A stretch of 46,864 bases of DNA from Trichococcus ilyis (GCF_900109135.1 NZ_FNYT01000023.1:1-46864); one strand, 5' to 3'; shown: positions 1 to 12,315, counted from the stretch's first letter. Numbers and translations are program-made. Notes: generated by a model not told the origin, from the sequence alone.

Positions 1-195
1 GCGATGGATGCAGCGATTGGGGACGCGGCCCTGGCCCACGTAATATCTACTCTGGCGGTGCCGTCTGACTTCTTTTGAAATGGAGGTCGGGTCTTTGTCC
101 AGGGAGCGGGCTATGGTGCGGAAGGAGTGGCGTTTTTCAAGTGAGTGTTGAATGGCGTAACGATCTTCAAGGGTTAAATGTTTCTGTGTTGTCAT
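1..195 (-). CDS. IS30-family transposase, N-terminal part, cut by window edge
   Basis: Minus-strand reading frame starting at the ATG complementary to 193-195 and running off the left edge (65 codons visible). The product begins MTTQKHLTLEDRYAIQHSL and continues with an FRTIARSLDKDPTSISKEVRR stretch, which is the N-terminal helix-turn-helix typical of IS30-family transposases that bind the element's terminal inverted repeats. The DDE catalytic domain would lie outside the window, so intactness cannot be judged. It points away from the ribosomal operon. The 390 bases between it and rpsJ hold the IS end, of unclear border, and the operon promoter. Confidence 0.75.
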   Translation of the reverse strand, partial: MTTQKHLTLEDRYAIQHSLEKRHSFRTIARSLDKDPTSISKEVRRHRQSRYYVGQGRVPNRCIHR

Positions 196-384
196 AGGTG
201 AACACTTCCTTCTTTTTGTAAGTGAGGAAGCAAAACATTATCCACCTTGAATTATAGGCTGTTTGCAGGAGTGAATTCCACTCCCAGCTTTGCAGAAGTT
301 AATTCCGTATTTTGAACCAGTCAACTGGAATTTAGTTTTTCAAATAACAGAAATTGGAAATTTAGATTATTTTCAGAAAAAGAC
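196..384. other. intergenic region, probable IS30-like element end
   Basis: No coding potential seen. The stretch directly upstream of the transposase start contains short related motifs (GAATTCCACTCC near 273 and GTTAATTCCG near 299) that could be part of the IS terminus, but I could not define a clean inverted repeat because the other IS end is not in the window. Confidence 0.3.
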
Positions 385-413
385 TTGCCTAACTCACTGC
401 GATTGTGTATAAT
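385..413 (+). promoter_or_regulatory. sigma-A promoter of the S10 operon
   Basis: TTGCCT at 385-390, a 17-base spacer and TATAAT at 408-413. Transcription should start near 420, giving a leader of about 165 nt before rpsJ. This is the only strong promoter seen before the 13.5-kb ribosomal gene cluster. Confidence 0.75.
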
Positions 414-419
414 ATATTG

Positions 420-586
420 GTACGGCATTCATGGTTATGAATAAAGTATTGGGGACCGTTCATTCGGGAACCGCAGCTAAGAGACGAGAGGTTGCGATAC
501 ACCCGGTCGCTTTGTCACGGCGGGTGTGCCGGGGAATTTTCGTGGAGCTAGTCTTATGAATTACATCTGACGAAGGAGGGAACAAC
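420..586 (+). promoter_or_regulatory. structured 5' leader of the S10 operon
   Basis: Untranslated leader with a clear hairpin: ACACCCG at 499-505 pairs with CGGGTGT at 521-527. No T-run follows, so it is not a simple terminator. S10 operon leaders are known sites of autogenous control by L4 in enterobacteria, and Firmicute leaders are also structured. A regulatory role here is inference. It ends in the GAAGGAGGG ribosome binding site of rpsJ near 570-579. Confidence 0.45.
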
Positions 587-895
587 ATGGCAAAACAAAA
601 AATACGTATTCGTTTAAAGGCATATGAACACCGTGCTCTTGATCAATCAGCGGATAAAATCGTGGAAACAGCAAAAAGAACGGGAGCTACCGTTTCAGGT
701 CCGATTCCATTGCCGACTGAAAGACAACTTTACACAGTGATCCGTGCTACTCACAAGTACAAAGATTCTCGTGAGCAGTTCGAAATGCTTACACACAAAC
801 GTCTTATCGACATCATCAACCCAACAACAAAAACTGTTGACGCTTTGATGAAGCTTGATTTACCAAGCGGCGTAGACATCGAAATCAAACTATAA
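587..895 (+). CDS. rpsJ: 30S ribosomal protein S10
   Basis: 102-residue protein, the normal length for S10, beginning [20 protein letters not shown], which is near-invariant in bacterial S10. S10 sits in the 30S head next to S3 and S14 and, as NusE, also joins transcription antitermination complexes. First gene of the superoperon, with a strong AAGGAGGG site 8-10 bases before the ATG. rplC follows after 40 bases. Confidence 0.97.
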   Translation: MAKQKIRIRLKAYEHRALDQSADKIVETAKRTGATVSGPIPLPTERQLYTVIRATHKYKDSREQFEMLTHKRLIDIINPTTKTVDALMKLDLPSGVDIEIKL

Positions 896-935
896 TCAAA
901 ACCAAATCATATAAAAAACAAACGGAGGTGTTACC

Positions 936-1574
936 ATGACCAAAGGAATCTTAGGCAAAAAAGTAGGAATGACTCAATTCTTTACTGCAAACGGTGAGTT
1001 AGTACCAGTTACAGTTATCGAAGCTACTCCAAACGTTGTTTTGCAAGTCAAAACAAACGAAACAGACGGCTACGAAGCGGTACAACTAGGCTACCAAGAA
1101 ATGCGTGAAGTATTGTCAAACAAACCTGCTAAGGGTCATGCAGCAAAAGCAAAAACTGCTCCTAAGCGCTTCATTCGTGAATTTAACAATGTTGAGCTGG
1201 GAGAATACGAAGTAGGAAAAGAAATCAAAGTTGATATCTTTGAAGCAGGCGACATTGTTGATGTCACTGGTACCACTAAAGGACATGGTTTCCAAGGCGT
1301 AATCAAACGTCACGGACAAAGCCGCGGACCAATGGCCCACGGTTCACGTTACCACCGTCGTCCTGGTTCAATGGGTGCTGCTTCATTCCCATCCCGCGTA
1401 TTCAAAGGCAAAAAATTAGCAGGACGTATGGGTAACGATCGCGTTACTATCCAAAACCTTGAGATCGTTATGGTTGACGTTGAGAAAAACGTAATCCTGA
1501 TCAAAGGTAATGTACCTGGTTCTAAAAAATCATTGATCGAAATCAAAACAGCTCGTAAAGCTGTCAAAAAATAA
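936..1574 (+). CDS. rplC: 50S ribosomal protein L3
   Basis: 212 residues. The start [16 protein letters not shown] and the central [20 protein letters not shown] loop, which reaches the peptidyl-transferase centre, identify L3. It is an early assembly protein binding 23S rRNA domain VI. The ATG is preceded by CGGAGGTG (923-930). Second gene of the operon, as in other Firmicutes. Confidence 0.97.
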   Translation: MTKGILGKKVGMTQFFTANGELVPVTVIEATPNVVLQVKTNETDGYEAVQLGYQEMREVLSNKPAKGHAAKAKTAPKRFIREFNNVELGEYEVGKEIKVDIFEAGDIVDVTGTTKGHGFQGVIKRHGQSRGPMAHGSRYHRRPGSMGAASFPSRVFKGKKLAGRMGNDRVTIQNLEIVMVDVEKNVILIKGNVPGSKKSLIEIKTARKAVKK

Positions 1575-1601
1575 GAAAATAAGAGAGGAGGAACGAGAAT
1601 A

Positions 1602-2225
1602 ATGCCAAACGTAGCCTTATTTAAACAAGATGGAACACAAAACGGTGAAGTGACTTTGAATGAAGAAATCTTTGGAATCGAGCCAAACGAAAACGTTGTT
1701 TACGATGCAATCATCATGCAACGCGCTTCATTGAGACAAGGAACTCACGCAGTAAAAAATCGTAGCGCTGTTAGCGGCGGTGGCCGTAAACCATGGCGTC
1801 AAAAAGGAACAGGCCGTGCACGCCAAGGTTCAATCCGTTCACCACAATGGGTTGGCGGCGGAGTTGTCTTTGGACCAACACCTCGTTCTTACAGCTATAA
1901 ATTAAACAAAAAAGTTCGTCGTTTAGCTATCAAATCAGTTCTTTCATCTAAAGTGGCTGAAGGAAACTTGATCGTAGTCGAAACATTGAACTTCGATGCA
2001 CCAAAAACAAAAGAATTTGCGAATGTGTTGAAAAACCTTAACGTTGATACGAAAGTATTGGTTGTTGTAGAAAACGACAACGATTTTGCAGCATTATCAG
2101 CACGTAACCTTCCTGGCGTAACAGTTGTTAACGAAACAGGAATCAACGTATTGGATGTTGTTTCAAACAACAAACTAGTCTTGACACAAGCTGCTCTTTC
2201 TAAGGTAGAGGAGGCTCTTCAATAA
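1602..2225 (+). CDS. rplD: 50S ribosomal protein L4
   Basis: 207 residues, normal for Bacilli. The basic extended loop with [19 protein letters not shown] around residues 64-82 lines the peptide exit tunnel and is diagnostic for L4/L4e. In enterobacteria L4 also represses its own operon; whether it acts on the 420-586 leader here is unknown. The stop codon overlaps the rplW start by one base (TAATG), implying translational coupling. Confidence 0.97.
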   Translation: MPNVALFKQDGTQNGEVTLNEEIFGIEPNENVVYDAIIMQRASLRQGTHAVKNRSAVSGGGRKPWRQKGTGRARQGSIRSPQWVGGGVVFGPTPRSYSYKLNKKVRRLAIKSVLSSKVAEGNLIVVETLNFDAPKTKEFANVLKNLNVDTKVLVVVENDNDFAALSARNLPGVTVVNETGINVLDVVSNNKLVLTQAALSKVEEALQ

Positions 2226-2509
2226 TGGAAGCAACAGACGTTATCAAACGCCCAATCATCACGGAAGCTTCTATGCTTGCAATGGATGACAAAAAATATA
2301 CCTTTGAAGTGGATGTTCGCGCTAATAAAACTTTAGTCAAACAATCTGTAGAAGCATTGTTCGGCGTAGAAGTCAAAAACGTAAACATCATGAATGTGCG
2401 CGGCAAACTAAAACGTATGGGCAAATACAAAGGCTATACAAGAAAACGCCGCAAAGCGATCATCACTTTAACTGAAAATTCTAAAACAATCGAATTATTC
2501 GAAAATTAA
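2225..2509 (+). CDS. rplW: 50S ribosomal protein L23
   Basis: 94 residues. Begins [17 protein letters not shown] and contains [20 protein letters not shown], both typical of L23, which sits at the tunnel exit and docks trigger factor and SRP. The ATG overlaps the L4 stop; its ribosome binding site (GAGGAGG, about 2207-2213) lies inside rplD. Confidence 0.96.
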   Translation: MEATDVIKRPIITEASMLAMDDKKYTFEVDVRANKTLVKQSVEALFGVEVKNVNIMNVRGKLKRMGKYKGYTRKRRKAIITLTENSKTIELFEN

Positions 2510-2543
2510 TCCATTGAAATAATCAAATAGGAGGGAAAAAAAC

Positions 2544-3374
2544 GTGGCGATTAAGAAATACAAACCTACCACAAACGGCCGTCGTAATATGACTGGTTCA
2601 GATTTCGCAGAGATCACAAAAACAACGCCTGAGAAATCATTGATCGAACCAATCAAAAGAAAAGCCGGTCGTAACAACCAAGGTAAAATTACCGTTCGTC
2701 ATCAAGCGGGTGGACACAAACGTGCTTACCGTGTGATCGACTTCAAACGTAATAAAGACGGAGTTATTGGTATCGTCAAAGCAGTTGAGTACGATCCAAA
2801 CCGCACAGCAAACATCGCATTGATCCAATATGTCGATGGAATCAAAACTTACATCATTGCCCCTAAAGGCATCGAAGTAGGCCAACAAATCGAATCTGGA
2901 GTAGGGGCTGACATCAAAGTCGGTAACGCATTGCCATTGGCAAACATCCCAGTCGGTACTGTTATCCACAACATCGAAACTAAACCAGGCAAAGGCGGCC
3001 AATTGATCCGTTCAGCTGGTACAAGCGCTCAAGTACTTGGTCAAGAAGGTAAATACACTTTGGTTCGTTTGAACTCAAGCGAAGTACGTATGATCCTTTC
3101 GACTTGCCGTGCTACAATCGGTTCAGTTGGTAACGAACAACACGAATTGATCAACATCGGTAAAGCCGGACGCAGCCGTTGGATGGGTAAACGCCCTACA
3201 GTCCGCGGTTCTGTAATGAACCCTAACGATCACCCACACGGTGGTGGTGAAGGTAAAGCTCCAATCGGACGCAAAGCGCCAGTTACTCCTTGGGGTAAAC
3301 CTGCTCTTGGACTTAAGACTCGCAACAAGAAAGCTAAGTCAAGCAAGCTGATCGTTCGTGGACGCAAAAAATAA
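2544..3374 (+). CDS. rplB: 50S ribosomal protein L2
   Basis: 276 residues, exactly typical. Begins at a GTG after [25 protein letters not shown] is the family start. The C-terminal segment [20 protein letters not shown] carries the conserved histidine (HPHGGGEG) close to the peptidyl-transferase centre. L2 is a primary 23S rRNA binder that supports subunit association. Confidence 0.97.
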   Translation: MAIKKYKPTTNGRRNMTGSDFAEITKTTPEKSLIEPIKRKAGRNNQGKITVRHQAGGHKRAYRVIDFKRNKDGVIGIVKAVEYDPNRTANIALIQYVDGIKTYIIAPKGIEVGQQIESGVGADIKVGNALPLANIPVGTVIHNIETKPGKGGQLIRSAGTSAQVLGQEGKYTLVRLNSSEVRMILSTCRATIGSVGNEQHELINIGKAGRSRWMGKRPTVRGSVMNPNDHPHGGGEGKAPIGRKAPVTPWGKPALGLKTRNKKAKSSKLIVRGRKK

Positions 3375-3427
3375 TTATCACAACAATAATTAAGAGAAGC
3401 AACACATAATCGAAAGGAGGCTTCACC

Positions 3428-3709
3428 ATGGGTCGTAGTTTGAAAAAAGGACCTTTTGTCGATGAGCATTTGGTTAAGAAAGTAGAAGCTGCATTAGCTA
3501 GCGAAAAGAAACAAGTCATCAAAACTTGGTCTCGCCGTTCTACAATTTTCCCGCAATTCATCGGTCAAACAATTGCAGTATATGATGGAAGAAAACACGT
3601 TCCAGTTTACATTCAAGAAGACATGGTAGGACACAAACTAGGAGAATTCGCTCCTACAAGAACATACCGTGGACATGCGGCAGACGACAAAAAGACAGGT
3701 CGCCGTTAA
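3428..3709 (+). CDS. rpsS: 30S ribosomal protein S19
   Basis: 93 residues, [20 protein letters not shown] start, and a [20 protein letters not shown] tail: unambiguous S19. It forms the 30S head with S13 and contacts A-site tRNA. Strong GAAAGGAGG site before the ATG; 53 bases after rplB. Confidence 0.97.
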   Translation: MGRSLKKGPFVDEHLVKKVEAALASEKKQVIKTWSRRSTIFPQFIGQTIAVYDGRKHVPVYIQEDMVGHKLGEFAPTRTYRGHAADDKKTGRR

Positions 3710-3729
3710 TTACGAGGGGAGGAAATAAC

Positions 3730-4086
3730 ATGCCAGAACAAATCACAGAAGCAAAAGCATCTGCAAAAACTGTTCGCATTGCCGCTCGTAAGGTTCGTTT
3801 AGTAGTGGATCTTATCAGAGGCAAGAGCATCGGAGAAGCAATCTCCATTCTGAAATTCACACCGCGTGGCGCTTCGCCCGTTGTAGAAAAAGTGTTGATG
3901 TCAGCAATTGCCAATGCAGAACATAATTATGATTTAGATATTGAAAACTTGGTAGTAAGCGAAGCTTATGTTAACGAAGGACCAACGATGAAACGTTTCC
4001 GTCCACGTGCAAAAGGATCAGCTTCACCAATCATGAAACGTACTAGCCACATCACAATCGTGGTATCAGAAAAGAAGGAGGGATAA
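3730..4086 (+). CDS. rplV: 50S ribosomal protein L22
   Basis: 118 residues. [20 protein letters not shown] near the N-terminus and the C-terminal beta-hairpin region [18 protein letters not shown] are L22 signatures. The hairpin lines the exit tunnel, where macrolide-resistance changes occur in other species; nothing unusual is seen here. Separated from rpsC by only 3 bases. Confidence 0.97.
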   Translation: MPEQITEAKASAKTVRIAARKVRLVVDLIRGKSIGEAISILKFTPRGASPVVEKVLMSAIANAEHNYDLDIENLVVSEAYVNEGPTMKRFRPRAKGSASPIMKRTSHITIVVSEKKEG

Positions 4087-4089
4087 TCT

Positions 4090-4746
4090 GTGGGTCAAAA
4101 AGTACATCCATTAGGATTGCGTGTCGGCATCATCCGTGACTGGGATGCTAAATGGTACGCAGAAAAAGATTTCGCAGCTTTCTTACATGAAGATTTGCGC
4201 ATCCGTAAATACATCGAAAAGAACCTAAGCGAAGCTTCTGTTTCTAAAATTGAAATTGAACGTGCTGCTAACCGCGTGAACGTCTCCATTCATACTGCAA
4301 AACCTGGTATGGTTATCGGTAAAGGCGGTTCTGAAGTAGAAAAAACTCGTAAAGAGTTGAATGAATTAACTGGTAAAAAAGTACACATCAACATCGTGGA
4401 AATCAAAAAACCAGATTTGGATGCTAAATTGGTCGGCGAAGGCATCGCTAAACAGTTGGAAAACCGTGTAGCTTTCCGTCGCGCTCAAAAACAAGCAATC
4501 CAACGCACAATGAGATCTGGCGCTAAAGGGATCAAAACGCAAGTTTCTGGTCGTTTGAACGGTGCAGATATCGCTCGTGCAGAATCTTATTCTGAAGGAA
4601 CTGTTCCATTGCACACTTTGCGTGCCGATATCGACTACGCATGGGAAGAAGCAGATACAACTTATGGTAAATTGGGCGTTAAAGTTTGGATTTACCGTGG
4701 TGAAGTTTTGCCAGCAAGAAAAACAACTGAGAAAGGAGGGAAATAA
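4090..4746 (+). CDS. rpsC: 30S ribosomal protein S3
   Basis: 218 residues starting at GTG after [27 protein letters not shown] start; KH domain with [16 protein letters not shown] (the GxxG loop binds RNA); C-terminal [12 protein letters not shown]3 lines the mRNA entry pore together with S4 and S5. Very short gaps on both sides indicate tight co-translation. Confidence 0.97.
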   Translation: MGQKVHPLGLRVGIIRDWDAKWYAEKDFAAFLHEDLRIRKYIEKNLSEASVSKIEIERAANRVNVSIHTAKPGMVIGKGGSEVEKTRKELNELTGKKVHINIVEIKKPDLDAKLVGEGIAKQLENRVAFRRAQKQAIQRTMRSGAKGIKTQVSGRLNGADIARAESYSEGTVPLHTLRADIDYAWEEADTTYGKLGVKVWIYRGEVLPARKTTEKGGK

Positions 4747-4749
4747 CCA

Positions 4750-5184
4750 ATGTTAGTACCTAAACGTGTAAAACACCGTCGTGAGTTCCGTGGAAAAATG
4801 CGCGGAGAAGCTAAAGGCGGAAAAGAAGTCGTATTTGGCGAATTTGGTTTGCAAGCAGTGGACTCTCACTGGATCACAAACCGTCAAATCGAAGCAGCTC
4901 GTATCGCTATGACTCGTTACATGAAACGTGGCGGGAAAGTTTGGATCAAAATCTTCCCTCACAAATCATATACATCCAAAGCTATCGGAGTTCGTATGGG
5001 TTCCGGTAAAGGGGCACCTGAAGGTTGGGTATCTCCAGTTAAACGCGGCAAGATCATGTTCGAAGTAGCAGGCGTCCCTGAAGAAGTGGCACGCGAAGCT
5101 CTACGCCTTGCATCACACAAATTGCCAGTTAAAACAAAAATTGTAAAACGTAAAGAAATTGGTGGTGAATCGAATGAAGGCTAA
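4750..5184 (+). CDS. rplP: 50S ribosomal protein L16
   Basis: 144 residues. [19 protein letters not shown] start and the [20 protein letters not shown] segment are hallmarks of L16, which organises the A-site tRNA region of 23S rRNA. It overlaps the rpmC start by 11 bases. Confidence 0.97.
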   Translation: MLVPKRVKHRREFRGKMRGEAKGGKEVVFGEFGLQAVDSHWITNRQIEAARIAMTRYMKRGGKVWIKIFPHKSYTSKAIGVRMGSGKGAPEGWVSPVKRGKIMFEVAGVPEEVAREALRLASHKLPVKTKIVKRKEIGGESNEG

Positions 5185-5368
5185 TGAACTTAAAGAGTTA
5201 TCCACTGCTGAAATGATTGAAAAAGAAAAACAATTCAAAGATGAATTATTCAATCTACGATTCCAACTTGCAACCGGACAGTTAGAAAATACTGCCCGCT
5301 TGAAAGAAGTACGCAAATCAATTGCACGTATTAAAACTGTATTGCGACAACAAGAATTGCAAAAATAG
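5174..5368 (+). CDS. rpmC: 50S ribosomal protein L29
   Basis: 64 residues from the ATG at 5174, giving [14 protein letters not shown], the usual L29 start. An upstream in-frame extension to 5159 exists but adds five atypical residues and has no better ribosome binding site. The family motif [18 protein letters not shown] is present. L29 is a two-helix protein at the exit tunnel. The gene begins inside rplP. Confidence 0.95.
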   Translation: MKANELKELSTAEMIEKEKQFKDELFNLRFQLATGQLENTARLKEVRKSIARIKTVLRQQELQK

Positions 5369-5395
5369 TAGATCAGCAAAGGAGGTCACAACGAA

Positions 5396-5662
5396 ATGAC
5401 TGAACAACGTAACCAACGTAAAGTCTACCAAGGCCGTGTTGTTTCCGATAAAATGGATAAAACGATTGTTGTAGAAGTATCTACATACAAAACACATCCT
5501 ACTTACGGTAAACGCGTTAAGTACTCTAAAAAGTACAAAGCACATGATGAAAACAACCAAGCAAAAATGGGTGATGTAGTCAGAATTATGGAAACTCGTC
5601 CATTATCTGCTACTAAAAACTTCCGCTTGCTTGAAGTTGTCGAAGAATCAGTAATCATCTAA
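5396..5662 (+). CDS. rpsQ: 30S ribosomal protein S17
   Basis: 88 residues, with [20 protein letters not shown] and [20 protein letters not shown], both typical of S17, an OB-fold primary binder of 16S rRNA. AAAGGAGG precedes the ATG. Confidence 0.96.
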   Translation: MTEQRNQRKVYQGRVVSDKMDKTIVVEVSTYKTHPTYGKRVKYSKKYKAHDENNQAKMGDVVRIMETRPLSATKNFRLLEVVEESVII

Positions 5663-5701
5663 AGAAAATAATATTTCTATATCCGGAAGGAGGATACTGA
5701 A

Positions 5702-6070
5702 GTGATACAAACAGAAACTCGCTTAAAAGTCGCTGACAATTCAGGCGCTAAAGAAGTGCTTACTATTAAAGTATTAGGTGGTTCAAACCGCAAATTCGCA
5801 GGAATTGGTGATACAATCGTCTGCACAGTAAAACAAGCTACACCCGGTGGTGTTGTCAAAAAAGGTGATGTTGTTAAAGCTGTTATCGTTCGTACGAAAC
5901 ACGGCGCACACCGTAAAGATGGTTCTTACATCAAATTTGACGAAAATGCTTGTGTAATCATTCGTGACGACAAGAGCCCACGTGGAACACGTATCTTTGG
6001 ACCAGTTGCACGTGAATTGCGTGATAACAACTACATGAAGATCGTTTCCCTAGCTCCAGAAGTATTGTAA
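5702..6070 (+). CDS. rplN: 50S ribosomal protein L14
   Basis: 122 residues, the universal length. Starts at [22 protein letters not shown] is near-invariant, as is the tail [21 protein letters not shown]14 forms intersubunit bridges and is the docking site of the silencing factor RsfS. Confidence 0.97.
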   Translation: MIQTETRLKVADNSGAKEVLTIKVLGGSNRKFAGIGDTIVCTVKQATPGGVVKKGDVVKAVIVRTKHGAHRKDGSYIKFDENACVIIRDDKSPRGTRIFGPVARELRDNNYMKIVSLAPEVL

Positions 6071-6104
6071 TCAACTGTCATAAATGAAGGAGGTGCAACA
6101 ACGC

Positions 6105-6413
6105 ATGCACGTAAAAACTGGTGATAAAGTTAAAGTCATTACTGGAAAAGATAAAGGAAAAGAAGGAGTCATCCTTAAAACTTTCCCTAAAAAAGATCGT
6201 GTTATTGTCGAAGGCATTAATATTGTCAAGAAACATCGCAAAGCTTCCCAAACAAACCCAACAGGCGGAATCCTTGAGGAAGCAGCACCTATCCATGTTT
6301 CTAACGTTATGTTAATTGATGCTAAAACTGGCGAACCTACTCGCGTAGGCTCTAAAGTCGTAGATGGCAAAAAAGTCCGTGTTTCCAAAAAAACCGGCGA
6401 AATCATTGATTAA
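6105..6413 (+). CDS. rplX: 50S ribosomal protein L24
   Basis: 102 residues from the ATG at 6105 ([20 protein letters not shown], a KOW motif). The open frame extends to an ATG at 6084, but the GAAGGAGGTG ribosome binding site (6087-6096) lies inside that extension and places the start at 6105. L24 nucleates 50S assembly. Confidence 0.95.
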   Translation: MHVKTGDKVKVITGKDKGKEGVILKTFPKKDRVIVEGINIVKKHRKASQTNPTGGILEEAAPIHVSNVMLIDAKTGEPTRVGSKVVDGKKVRVSKKTGEIID

Positions 6414-6439
6414 TTATTAGAGAAAGGAGGATATTCTAA

Positions 6440-6979
6440 ATGAACCGTTTAAAAGAAAAATATACAAAAGAAATCGTTCCATCATTGATGGAAAAATTTG
6501 AATACAGCTCAATCATGCAAGCACCTAAGATCGAAAAGATCGTTATCAACATGGGTGTGGGTGATGCTGTGTCAAACACAAAAAACCTGGACAAAGCAGT
6601 TGAGGAACTAACTCTGATCTCTGGTCAAAAGCCAGTCATTACGTTAGCTAAAAAATCAATCGCTGCATTCCGTTTGCGTGAAGGTATGCCTATCGGTACT
6701 AAAGTTACTTTACGTGGCGAAAGAATGTACGACTTCTTGGATAAACTAGTAACAGTTTCATTGCCACGTGTACGTGACTTCCGTGGGATCAGCAAAAAAT
6801 CTTTTGATGGTCGTGGAAACTATACTTTAGGTATCAAAGAACAATTGATTTTCCCAGAAGTTGACTATGATAGAGTCGACAAAGTACGTGGTATGGATAT
6901 CGTTATCGTAACTACTGCTAACACTGACGAAGAATCAAGAGAATTATTGACTCAACTTGGAATGCCATTCCAAAAATAA
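6440..6979 (+). CDS. rplE: 50S ribosomal protein L5
   Basis: 179 residues. [20 protein letters not shown] start, [14 protein letters not shown] and [20 protein letters not shown] are L5 signatures. L5 binds 5S rRNA with L18 and contacts P-site tRNA. AAGGAGG precedes the ATG. Confidence 0.97.
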   Translation: MNRLKEKYTKEIVPSLMEKFEYSSIMQAPKIEKIVINMGVGDAVSNTKNLDKAVEELTLISGQKPVITLAKKSIAAFRLREGMPIGTKVTLRGERMYDFLDKLVTVSLPRVRDFRGISKKSFDGRGNYTLGIKEQLIFPEVDYDRVDKVRGMDIVIVTTANTDEESRELLTQLGMPFQK

Positions 6980-6999
6980 GCTAAGGAGGCGAATAATAA

Positions 7000-7185
7000 G
7001 TGGCTAAAAAATCCATGATTGCTAAAAACAAACGTCCCGCAAAGCATTCTACTCAAGCTTACTCTCGTTGTGAACGTTGCGGACGTCCACATTCAGTTTA
7101 TCGCAAATTCAAACTTTGCCGTATTTGCTTCCGTGAACTTGCCTATAAAGGACAAATTCCCGGCGTGAAAAAGGCTAGCTGGTAA
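7000..7185 (+). CDS. rpsN: 30S ribosomal protein S14, zinc-binding (type Z)
   Basis: 61 residues from a GTG start. It carries C-x2-C (CERC) and a second C-x2-C (CRIC), so this is the short zinc-ribbon form (S14 type Z), not the 89-residue zinc-free paralogue used under zinc starvation. Binds 16S rRNA in the 30S head. Location between L5 and S8 is canonical. Confidence 0.96.
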   Translation: MAKKSMIAKNKRPAKHSTQAYSRCERCGRPHSVYRKFKLCRICFRELAYKGQIPGVKKASW

Positions 7186-7219
7186 TTTAACCATACTCGC
7201 AAAAGGAGGTATAATGTAA

Positions 7220-7618
7220 ATGGTCATGACAGATCCAATCGCAGATTTCTTAACTCGTATTCGTAATGCCAACATGGTACGTCACGAATCTTTGGAAGTC
7301 CCTGCATCAAAAACAAAACTAGAGATCGCGAACATTCTTAAAGCTGAAGGTTTCATCAAAAACTTTGAATACACTTCAGACGACAAACAAGGTGTTATCC
7401 GCGTATTCTTGAAATACGGTCCAAACAACGAACGCGTTATCACTGGTCTGAAACGTATTTCTAAACCAGGTTTGCGTGTATACGCTAAAACTGGCGATAT
7501 CCCTAAAGTATTGAACGGTTTAGGAATCGCAATCGTGTCTACTTCTGAAGGTGTTATCACTGACAAAGAAGCAAGAGCTAAAAACGTCGGCGGCGAAGTA
7601 TTAGCTTACGTTTGGTAA
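7220..7618 (+). CDS. rpsH: 30S ribosomal protein S8
   Basis: 132 residues. [18 protein letters not shown] start and C-terminal [14 protein letters not shown]-like segment (read here as [20 protein letters not shown]) define S8, a primary binder of the central domain of 16S rRNA. The ribosome binding site AAAGGAGGT is about 10 bases before the first ATG; the second ATG two codons later is possible. Confidence 0.96.
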   Translation: MVMTDPIADFLTRIRNANMVRHESLEVPASKTKLEIANILKAEGFIKNFEYTSDDKQGVIRVFLKYGPNNERVITGLKRISKPGLRVYAKTGDIPKVLNGLGIAIVSTSEGVITDKEARAKNVGGEVLAYVW

Positions 7619-7657
7619 TTTTCAAAAAATAAGAGAAAATAAAGGAGGTGCAGCCCT

Positions 7658-8194
7658 GTGAGTCGTATTGGTAATAAACTAATCGAAATCCCAGCTGGCG
7701 TAACCGTTACTCAACAAGGTAACACTGTTACAGTCAAAGGCCCTAAAGGCGAATTGACAAGCACATTTAATGACATGATCGGTATCAACATCGATGGAAA
7801 CACTGTTACTTTCACTCGTCCTAACGAAGAAAAATTCACTAAATCCATTCACGGTACTACACGCGCGTTGTTCAACAATATGGTCGTAGGCGTATCTGAA
7901 GGTTTTGCGAAAGAATTGGAGTTAGTAGGGGTTGGGTACCGTGCGCAATTGCAAGGAAACAAACTTGTATTGAACGTCGGATATTCTCATCCAGTTGAAT
8001 TCACACCTGAAGCCGGTATCGAAGTGGAAGTTCCATCAAACACTAAGATCATCGTTAAAGGTTACGATAAAGCTAAGGTTGGCGCTTTGGCAGCCAACAT
8101 CCGTGGCGTACGTCCACCAGAGCCTTACAAAGGTAAAGGGATCAAATACGTTAACGAAATCATCCGTCGTAAAGAAGGTAAGACTGGTAAATAA
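7658..8194 (+). CDS. rplF: 50S ribosomal protein L6
   Basis: 178 residues, GTG start after [27 protein letters not shown] start and the tail [20 protein letters not shown] are diagnostic of L6, which lies near the sarcin-ricin loop and the factor-binding site. Confidence 0.97.
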   Translation: MSRIGNKLIEIPAGVTVTQQGNTVTVKGPKGELTSTFNDMIGINIDGNTVTFTRPNEEKFTKSIHGTTRALFNNMVVGVSEGFAKELELVGVGYRAQLQGNKLVLNVGYSHPVEFTPEAGIEVEVPSNTKIIVKGYDKAKVGALAANIRGVRPPEPYKGKGIKYVNEIIRRKEGKTGK

Positions 8195-8262
8195 TAGTCC
8201 GCTATTTTTACTGTCTGCCTGAACGAACGACAAAATAAAATAAAAATAAAGAGGTGACAATT

Positions 8263-8619
8263 GTGATTACTAAACCAGATAAAAACAAAGTGCGCCAAGC
8301 TAGACACGCACGTGTAAGAAGAAAAATCTCTGGTACTGCTGAGTGCCCACGCTTGAACGTTTTCCGTTCCAACAAAAACATCTACGCGCAATTAATTGAT
8401 GACGTAGCGGGTGTGACGCTAGCAAGTGCCTCTACAAAAGAATCAGAAATCGCAAAAGGTACTAAAACTGAAGCTGCTGCTGCAGTTGGAAAACTGATTG
8501 CTGAACGTGCTACTGCAAAAGGAATTAAAGAAGTAGTCTTTGACCGTGGTGGCTATCTGTACCATGGCCGTGTGCAAGCTTTAGCTGAAGCTGCCCGCGA
8601 AAATGGACTAGATTTCTAA
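8263..8619 (+). CDS. rplR: 50S ribosomal protein L18
   Basis: 118 residues from the GTG at 8263 ([20 protein letters not shown]). An in-frame GTG at 8254 overlaps the ribosome binding site AAAGAGGTG (8248-8255) and is therefore unlikely. L18 delivers 5S rRNA to the 50S subunit with L5; the tail [20 protein letters not shown] is typical. Confidence 0.94.
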   Translation: MITKPDKNKVRQARHARVRRKISGTAECPRLNVFRSNKNIYAQLIDDVAGVTLASASTKESEIAKGTKTEAAAAVGKLIAERATAKGIKEVVFDRGGYLYHGRVQALAEAARENGLDF

Positions 8620-8639
8620 GAAAAGGAGGATAACCACAC

Positions 8640-9140
8640 ATGGTTTATGTTGACCCAGCTCATATTGAATTAGAAGATCGCGTAGTTGCAATCAATCGTG
8701 TAACAAAAGTTGTTAAAGGTGGACGTCGTCTGCGTTTTGCTGCTTTAGTTGTTGTAGGAGACAGAAACGGACGTGTAGGCTTCGGTACTGGTAAAGCAGC
8801 CGAGGTTCCAGAAGCGATTCGTAAAGCTATCGAAAGTGCTAAAAAGAACCTGATCGAAGTACCAATGACTGAATCTACAATTCCTCACCAAGTTATCGGA
8901 ACTTTCTGTGGCGGTAACGTAATGTTGAAACCTGCTAAATCCGGTTCCGGAGTATCTGCAGGCGGACCAGTCCGTGCCGTTGTGGAATTAGCGGGTATCG
9001 CTGATATCACAAGCAAATCTCTTGGTTCGAACACACCTATCAACATGGTACGTGCTACAATCGAAGGTTTGAAACAATTGAAAAATGTTGACGATGTTGC
9101 GAAATTGCGCGGCAAGTCGGTTGAAGAACTATTAGGATAA
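8640..9140 (+). CDS. rpsE: 30S ribosomal protein S5
   Basis: 166 residues. Contains double-stranded RNA-binding-like S5 domain ([20 protein letters not shown]) and the glycine-rich [20 protein letters not shown] segment. S5 shapes the mRNA entry channel and decoding fidelity; spectinomycin-site residues lie near VVKGGRR, which look wild-type. 20 bases after rplR. Confidence 0.97.
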   Translation: MVYVDPAHIELEDRVVAINRVTKVVKGGRRLRFAALVVVGDRNGRVGFGTGKAAEVPEAIRKAIESAKKNLIEVPMTESTIPHQVIGTFCGGNVMLKPAKSGSGVSAGGPVRAVVELAGIADITSKSLGSNTPINMVRATIEGLKQLKNVDDVAKLRGKSVEELLG

Positions 9141-9153
9141 GGAGGACCACATA

Positions 9154-9336
9154 ATGGCAGAAGTAAAGATCACTTTAACACGCAGCTTGATTGGACGTCC
9201 TCAAAACCAAAAAGATACTTGCAAAGCTTTGGGATTGTCCAAAATCGGCAAAACTGTTGTGAAACCAGCTAACCCAGCTATCTTGGGCATGATCAACACA
9301 GTTAGCCACTTAGTAACAACTGAAGAAGTTAAATAA
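9154..9336 (+). CDS. rpmD: 50S ribosomal protein L30
   Basis: 60 residues. [20 protein letters not shown] and [20 protein letters not shown] are L30 signatures. Ribosome binding site AAGGAGG about 9140-9146 directly follows the rpsE stop; 33 bases before rplO. Confidence 0.95.
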   Translation: MAEVKITLTRSLIGRPQNQKDTCKALGLSKIGKTVVKPANPAILGMINTVSHLVTTEEVK

Positions 9337-9369
9337 TAAATATCAGATTGAAGGAGGTGCCAAGTTACT

Positions 9370-9809
9370 ATGAAACTTCATGAATTAAAACCAGCTGAAG
9401 GCTCACGTAAAGAGCGTAACCGTGTAGGTCGCGGATCTTCATCCGGTAATGGTAAAACATCCGGTCGTGGACACAAAGGTCAAAAAGCCCGTTCAGGCGG
9501 CGGCGTAAGACTTGGATTCGAGGGTGGACAAACTCCATTGTTCCGTCGCGTTCCAAAACGTGGATTCACGAACATCAACCGCAAAGAGTATGCTGTTGTC
9601 AACTTAGAAACATTGAACCGTTTCGAAGAAGGAACAGAAGTTACTCCAGCTTTATTAGTTGAAACTGGTATTGTCAGAGATGAAAAATCAGGCATCAAAG
9701 TTTTGGGCAACGGAAGCGTTGAGAAAAAACTGACAGTCAAAGCTAATAAATTCTCCGCAGCAGCACAAAAAGCTATCGAAGCTGCAGGTGGGACTGTAGA
9801 GGTGATCTA

Positions 9810-9810
<1 letters not shown>
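9370..9810 (+). CDS. rplO: 50S ribosomal protein L15
   Basis: 146 residues, glycine- and arginine-rich N-terminus ([20 protein letters not shown]) that threads into 23S rRNA, typical of L15. Its stop overlaps the secY start by one base (TAATG), coupling the two. Confidence 0.97.
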
Positions 9811-11814
<2,004 letters not shown>

Positions 11815-11848
11815 TCGCAAATGTCATTTGAAGTTAATCGAAATTTTC

Positions 11849-11877
11849 TTTTCAATCGATACTTGCTATGGTATAAT
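11849..11877 (+). promoter_or_regulatory. probable internal promoter upstream of infA
   Basis: Extended -10 TGGTATAAT (TATAAT at 11872-11877) with a weak -35 TTTTCA at 11849-11854, spacer 17. It would give extra transcription of infA-rpmJ-rpsM-rpsK-rpoA-rplQ. The 135-base adk-infA gap is the largest within the superoperon, in keeping with this. Confidence 0.65.
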
Positions 11878-11949
11878 CTAGCAGTTAGAGTAAAAATTGC
11901 CAAGACATGAGATTAATCAGCTCAACAGAATGTTAGGAGGTTAGCAGGC

Positions 11950-12168
11950 GTGGCGAAAGACGATGTCATTGAGATTGAAGGAGTAGTCGTTGAAACTTTG
12001 CCCAATGCAATGTTTAAAGTCGAACTTGAAAATGGTCACATAGTATTAGCACACGTATCTGGTAAAATTAGAATGCATTACATCCGCATTTTGCCAGGCG
12101 ATAAAGTTACGGTAGAATTATCTCCGTACGATCTTACTCGTGGACGCATTACTTACCGCTTTAAATAA
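11950..12168 (+). CDS. infA: translation initiation factor IF-1
   Basis: 72 residues, GTG start after [28 protein letters not shown] and [20 protein letters not shown] are near-invariant. OB-fold protein that occupies the A site of the 30S subunit during initiation. Confidence 0.97.
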   Translation: MAKDDVIEIEGVVVETLPNAMFKVELENGHIVLAHVSGKIRMHYIRILPGDKVTVELSPYDLTRGRITYRFK

Positions 12169-12201
12169 TTGCACTCCATCACTAAATAGGAGGGAATTTA
12201 A

Positions 12202-12315
12202 ATGAAAGTAAGAGCATCAGTAAAACCCATTTGCGAAAAATGCAAAGTCATTCGCCGCAATGGTCGTGTTATGGTGATTTGCGAAAATCCCAAACACAAA
12301 CAACGCCAAGGATAA
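12202..12315 (+). CDS. rpmJ: 50S ribosomal protein L36
   Basis: 37 residues, the standard length: starts [19 protein letters not shown]. The three cysteines plus histidine (CEKC, C27, H32) form the zinc site of the C+ form. TAGGAGGG ribosome binding site. Lies between infA and rpsM as expected. Confidence 0.96.
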   Translation: MKVRASVKPICEKCKVIRRNGRVMVICENPKHKQRQG

